From: Comamonas thiooxydans
GTDB taxonomy: Bacteria > Pseudomonadota > Gammaproteobacteria > Burkholderiales > Burkholderiaceae_C
DNA: 64,000 nucleotides
Assembly: GCF_000964545.1 (NCBI RefSeq)
Contig: NZ_BBVD01000010.1
Coordinates: 1 to 64,000, forward strand
Direction: 5' to 3'
The notes beneath the pieces were generated by a model. That model was not told the origin of the DNA, made no database searches, and was given only the letters and a program-made list of their open reading frames with translations. Position numbers and translations under genes: made by a program. Numbering within the stretch: the first letter of the stretch is position 1; each line of letters starts with the position of its first letter. Of the stretch, positions 61,288 through 64,000 are shown piece after piece.

Positions 61288-64000
61288 CAGCAGCCTCCAC
61301 CAGCACCGCAAGGTGCTCGTTTTCAACATTGCGCACAGGCATTCCCTCCACAGTGATGCGGTCTACGTTGCGCTGCAACCGACCTGTATTGACGGCGACG
61401 GCCTCCGTGGCGCCGCCCACCCTTTGCAGCAGACCCGTGACATCGCGCCGCAGCTGCTTCACCTCATCGACCAGCGGCCGCAGATCCACACCAGGGCTAT
61501 GCACCAGTTGCGCGACCACGGGCGGCTGAGCCCCGGCCAGCAAGCGAGCGGTTTGCTCTGCGCTGTAGTACCGGGCCGCCCCGGTCACTTCCAGCTCACG
61601 GCCGCGCTCGCCCACGAGACGCAGGCCGCCGGCGTGCAAACCGCCCTCGGCAAATGCAGGAACCGCCTGTCCCCGCAACACCGCGATCACGGCCCGAAGC
61701 CCATCCCGCGTGGTGTCGGTGCCAGCCTTGATTGCCTCTACCATCAGTTGCTCGGTGCTTTTGGCACCAGCCTCCAGGGCGGCCAGCGTGCTGTCGATCT
61801 GGCCCAGCAGGCCCAGGCTTTCTTCCTGGTAGTTCTTGGGCGCCTCCTTATCCAGGCGATTGGCCACTGCCTCGGCGCGGGCCAGCATGGTTTGCACCAG
61901 GCTGCTGTATTCGGAGCTGGATAGCCCCGCCTCCTGCGCCTTCTGCAGCAGCGGATTGAGCAGCGAATTCAGTTCGTTGCCGTAGCCAGCCAGCGTCTCC
62001 CCGGAGGTGGACATGGCCATGCTGTAGGCGACGTTGAAACGCTCCTGCAAGTTGGCGAACTGAGCAGGCGTGTCCAGCATTCCGAAGCGCACATCGGCCA
62101 CGGTTTGACGCAGGCCAGAGGCGCTGTCTCCCATGGTCTGGGCCAGTTGCGCCTGGCTTTGATACCAGGCCACCGTCTCTTCCCGCAGCTTGCTGAGGTT
62201 GGAGACGGCCTTGCCGCTGTCCATGCTGTACTTCTGCAGGGCCGCCACATAGTCCAGCTGCGCCTTTTGAGCGTTGCCGGTTGCGGCGGACTGCTGCGCA
62301 CGGGCTGCAGCCAGGGCCTGCTCTGCCGTAGTGGCCTTGGTTGCCAGCGCTGCAGCCTGCTCTCGCAGACTTGCCGCCTTGGCCAGGTTGGCGCCCTCGG
62401 ATGCCACCGCCTTGTTGTATGCCTCCATGTAGCTGAGATAGGTCTGGGTGCTTCCCAGATCGCCTCGCAGACCAGACGACCCCAAACGCGCCAGTTGATC
62501 TGCAAACGCCTGAATCTCAGACGTTGGCAGGTTCTGCATCTTGGCCAGCATGTTGGCCTGGGTATCGTTGTAGACAGCCAGCCCCGCCAAGCTTCCAGGC
62601 ACAGACTCGCCCTTTACGCCATCCTGCACGTTGCCAAAGCGCAGATATGTAGCTACAAAGCTGCGCGCCGCGTTGCCGCGCTGCGCCTCCAGCTGGGCAG
62701 CCGAGTTGTACAGACCCGGCGAGCGGTTGGCGTTGTTGGCAACGGCCGCAGACCATTCGGCCTCGCGCTTCTTGACCAAGGTATCGGCCTTGGCAAGCGC
62801 CGCCTGTGCGGCCGCAATGCCGTTCTGATTAGGCAAGGCCACGGTTTGAGCCTTGATCTGCTCGCGGATCTGCGCCGGCGTCATGGCACGCGGCGCGATG
62901 ATGCTGATGGCCGCCTCACGCACCGCCTCGCGCTCGCTGGCAATGTCTGCCAGGTTGCTGCGTATGCGGTTGGCGATGAGATCGAACACCCCCACCACCG
63001 TGGCAGAGAACGAGCGAACGTCCACCCCTTCCAGCGCCTTGGCGAGCCCGTCGATGTCCACCACCGTCCCCGAGGCCGAGGCCTGCATGTCCATGATCTC
63101 GGCACGCAAGCGCTGCACAGCGAGCTGCGCCGGGTCGAGTGCCGAGGTCACGGTCTGCACACGGTCCCCGAACACCAGCACACCGCTGGAGGAGTCCCCC
63201 AGGATCTTGTTGATGGTCGAGACACTGCCTGCAAACCGATCCGACTGCGTGACCACGGCCGCCATGGCGTCCTGCGCGATCTTCATGCCTGGCGCCACTG
63301 CCGCCGCCTTGGTGTAGGTGGCGATCAGATCGGCCGCAGCAGCGCGCGCCAGTTCGTCCAGCATGGTGGCCGTCTCATCGAACTGGGGCGCCATCTTGAT
63401 CAGCGTGGCATAGGCCTCGCGGCCGCTGGCCGTGGTCAGATCCAGGCTGCCCACCAACTGGCGGAACTGCTCGCGCGACTGCGGCAGCGACAGGCCCAGG
63501 GCCTCCAGCTGCTTGCGCATGGCGTCGGTGCTCTGGTTCGCCCGCTCGGCCTGCGTGTAGTAGGCCTGGTAATAGGCCTCGCTGGCAGAGATATAGGCAT
63601 CCAGGCCGCCGAAGCGGTCCACCAGGTCGCTGGCCATGTTCGCACCAGCCAGGCCCACGTCAAACAGCTTACCCCGTGTGACCTCCAGCGTGGTGTTGAC
63701 CACGCCCAGGCTGCCAGTGAGGCGCTGCAGAGTTGCAGTGGCCGTCTCGCCTGCCTTGGTGTACTGCGCGGTGCCCAGCACCAGAGCCGCCATTTCATCG
63801 CCGGCCGCAGCCATCTCCTCCTGCAGCCGCGCTGCCACCTGGTCGCCAGACAACCCCTCGGTGGAGAAGCGGATCTTGCGGGTGTAGGTAGCGACGGCGT
63901 CTGCAGAGACGCCGAGCACCTTGGCCTGCTGGGTGATGCTGGTCTGCAGTGCTGCAAAGGTGGTCTGAATCTGGGCATTGCCCTCCATCGCGCCATAGTC
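61265..64000 (-). CDS. Tape measure protein, C-terminal part (runs off the window)
   Basis: The reading frame is open to the right edge (the four codons beyond the first Met continue without stop), so the N-terminus is missing and at least 911 residues are visible. It is Ala/Gln-rich with long helical stretches such as SLREQAAALATKATTAEQAL and AVREAAISIIAPRAM. GGLDAYISASEAYYQAYYTQ is typical of phage tape measure proteins, which set tail length. It should continue well past the window. Confidence 0.85.
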   Translation of the reverse strand, partial: DYGAMEGNAQIQTTFAALQTSITQQAKVLGVSADAVATYTRKIRFSTEGLSGDQVAARLQEEMAAAGDEMAALVLGTAQYTKAGETATATLQRLTGSLGVVNTTLEVTRGKLFDVGLAGANMASDLVDRFGGLDAYISASEAYYQAYYTQAERANQSTDAMRKQLEALGLSLPQSREQFRQLVGSLDLTTASGREAYATLIKMAPQFDETATMLDELARAAAADLIATYTKAAAVAPGMKIAQDAMAAVVTQSDRFAGSVSTINKILGDSSSGVLVFGDRVQTVTSALDPAQLAVQRLRAEIMDMQASASGTVVDIDGLAKALEGVDVRSFSATVVGVFDLIANRIRSNLADIASEREAVREAAISIIAPRAMTPAQIREQIKAQTVALPNQNGIAAAQAALAKADTLVKKREAEWSAAVANNANRSPGLYNSAAQLEAQRGNAARSFVATYLRFGNVQDGVKGESVPGSLAGLAVYNDTQANMLAKMQNLPTSEIQAFADQLARLGSSGLRGDLGSTQTYLSYMEAYNKAVASEGANLAKAASLREQAAALATKATTAEQALAAARAQQSAATGNAQKAQLDYVAALQKYSMDSGKAVSNLSKLREETVAWYQSQAQLAQTMGDSASGLRQTVADVRFGMLDTPAQFANLQERFNVAYSMAMSTSGETLAGYGNELNSLLNPLLQKAQEAGLSSSEYSSLVQTMLARAEAVANRLDKEAPKNYQEESLGLLGQIDSTLAALEAGAKSTEQLMVEAIKAGTDTTRDGLRAVIAVLRGQAVPAFAEGGLHAGGLRLVGERGRELEVTGAARYYSAEQTARLLAGAQPPVVAQLVHSPGVDLRPLVDEVKQLRRDVTGLLQRVGGATEAVAVNTGRLQRNVDRITVEGMPVRNVENEHLAVLVEAADAADSAN

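Larger units (their letters stand above)
53421..64000. mobile_element. Left part of a tailed-phage prophage inserted in mutS
   Basis: From the attL rightward the content is phage: SOS-controlled umuDC and a low-GC gene on the plus strand, then a leftward late operon with o-spanin, i-spanin, endolysin-like, two holin-like genes, tail and fibre-like genes and a tape measure protein cut by the window edge. Long non-contractile tail morphology is suggested by the tape measure and small tail-fibre set. No integrase, head or replication gene is inside the window. Confidence 0.85.

Noticed and set aside
53421..64000. Integrase, repressor or transposase genes in the prophage part
   Set aside because: None of the reading frames here resembles them; they must lie beyond the right edge if present.

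Overview
This 64 kb window looks like a chromosome segment of a beta-proteobacterium of the family Comamonadaceae, most likely Comamonas. The reasons are the high GC content outside the prophage edge, tripartite-tricarboxylate (Bug) binding proteins and LysR regulators in small catabolic clusters, solitary ABC-type binding proteins, Gram-negative trimeric porins, and copies of an intergenic repeat (CAAGCGCTAGCAGCTAT type) that I associate with this family. Assignments rest on motifs read by eye; no database search was possible.

Layout, left to right. 1-2.2 kb: start of etfB behind a possible fatty-acid/branched-chain regulator operator, an enoyl-CoA hydratase-like gene and a histone-deacetylase-family amidohydrolase. 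2.2-7.5 kb: a tightly coupled MoxR ATPase / DUF58 / TgpA transglutaminase / lytic transglycosylase operon. 7.5-12.7 kb: a branched-chain-type binding protein, Hsp20, WrbA, TsaD, a CBS-pair protein and a YidB/DUF937 protein. 12.8-17.9 kb: a LysR-controlled catabolic cluster (MDR dehydrogenase, two-part unknown protein, Bug protein, porin). 18-24.8 kb: YbiB, siroheme methyltransferase, acyl-CoA thioesterase, a SUKH-like protein, a BaiN-type flavoprotein, a BMP lipoprotein, RpsU and a YqeY-like protein. 24.9-27.7 kb: a LysR / D-malate (tartrate) dehydrogenase pair and a DUF1801 protein. 27.8-33.9 kb: a sugar-diacid-type cluster (LysR, Bug, UxaA/GarD-like dehydratase, aldehyde dehydrogenase, HpcH/HpaI aldolase). 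34-41.8 kb: a PAS-PAS-GAF-GGDEF-EAL protein, an EamA transporter, a membrane-protein/winged-helix pair, PmbA, DarP and Mog. 42-49 kb: two paralogous binding proteins and two paralogous nitroreductases around thiC, which has a TPP riboswitch followed by an attenuator-like terminator. 49-53.2 kb: CysE, TrmJ, SuhB and a sterol-desaturase-family protein.

The most striking part is 53.3-64 kb. A gene begins at 53337 whose residues match the conserved start of MutS (the AHTPMM motif) but which stops after 30 codons. From there on the sequence is prophage. I read this as a prophage inserted into the 5' end of mutS, with the rest of mutS beyond the right edge of the window. Immediately inside this attL, the prophage carries a LexA box and a umuDC (DNA polymerase V) operon, then a low-GC gene with a HEPN-like R-N-x4-H motif. 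The other prophage genes run leftward: tape measure, tail and fibre-like genes, two holin-like genes, an endolysin-like gene and an i-spanin/o-spanin pair. No integrase, repressor, replication or head gene lies in the window, so the prophage continues to the right. A mobile element that interrupts mismatch repair while bringing SOS-controlled translesion synthesis would be a double mutator arrangement, or a reversible mutS switch comparable to the streptococcal islands that sit in mutL.
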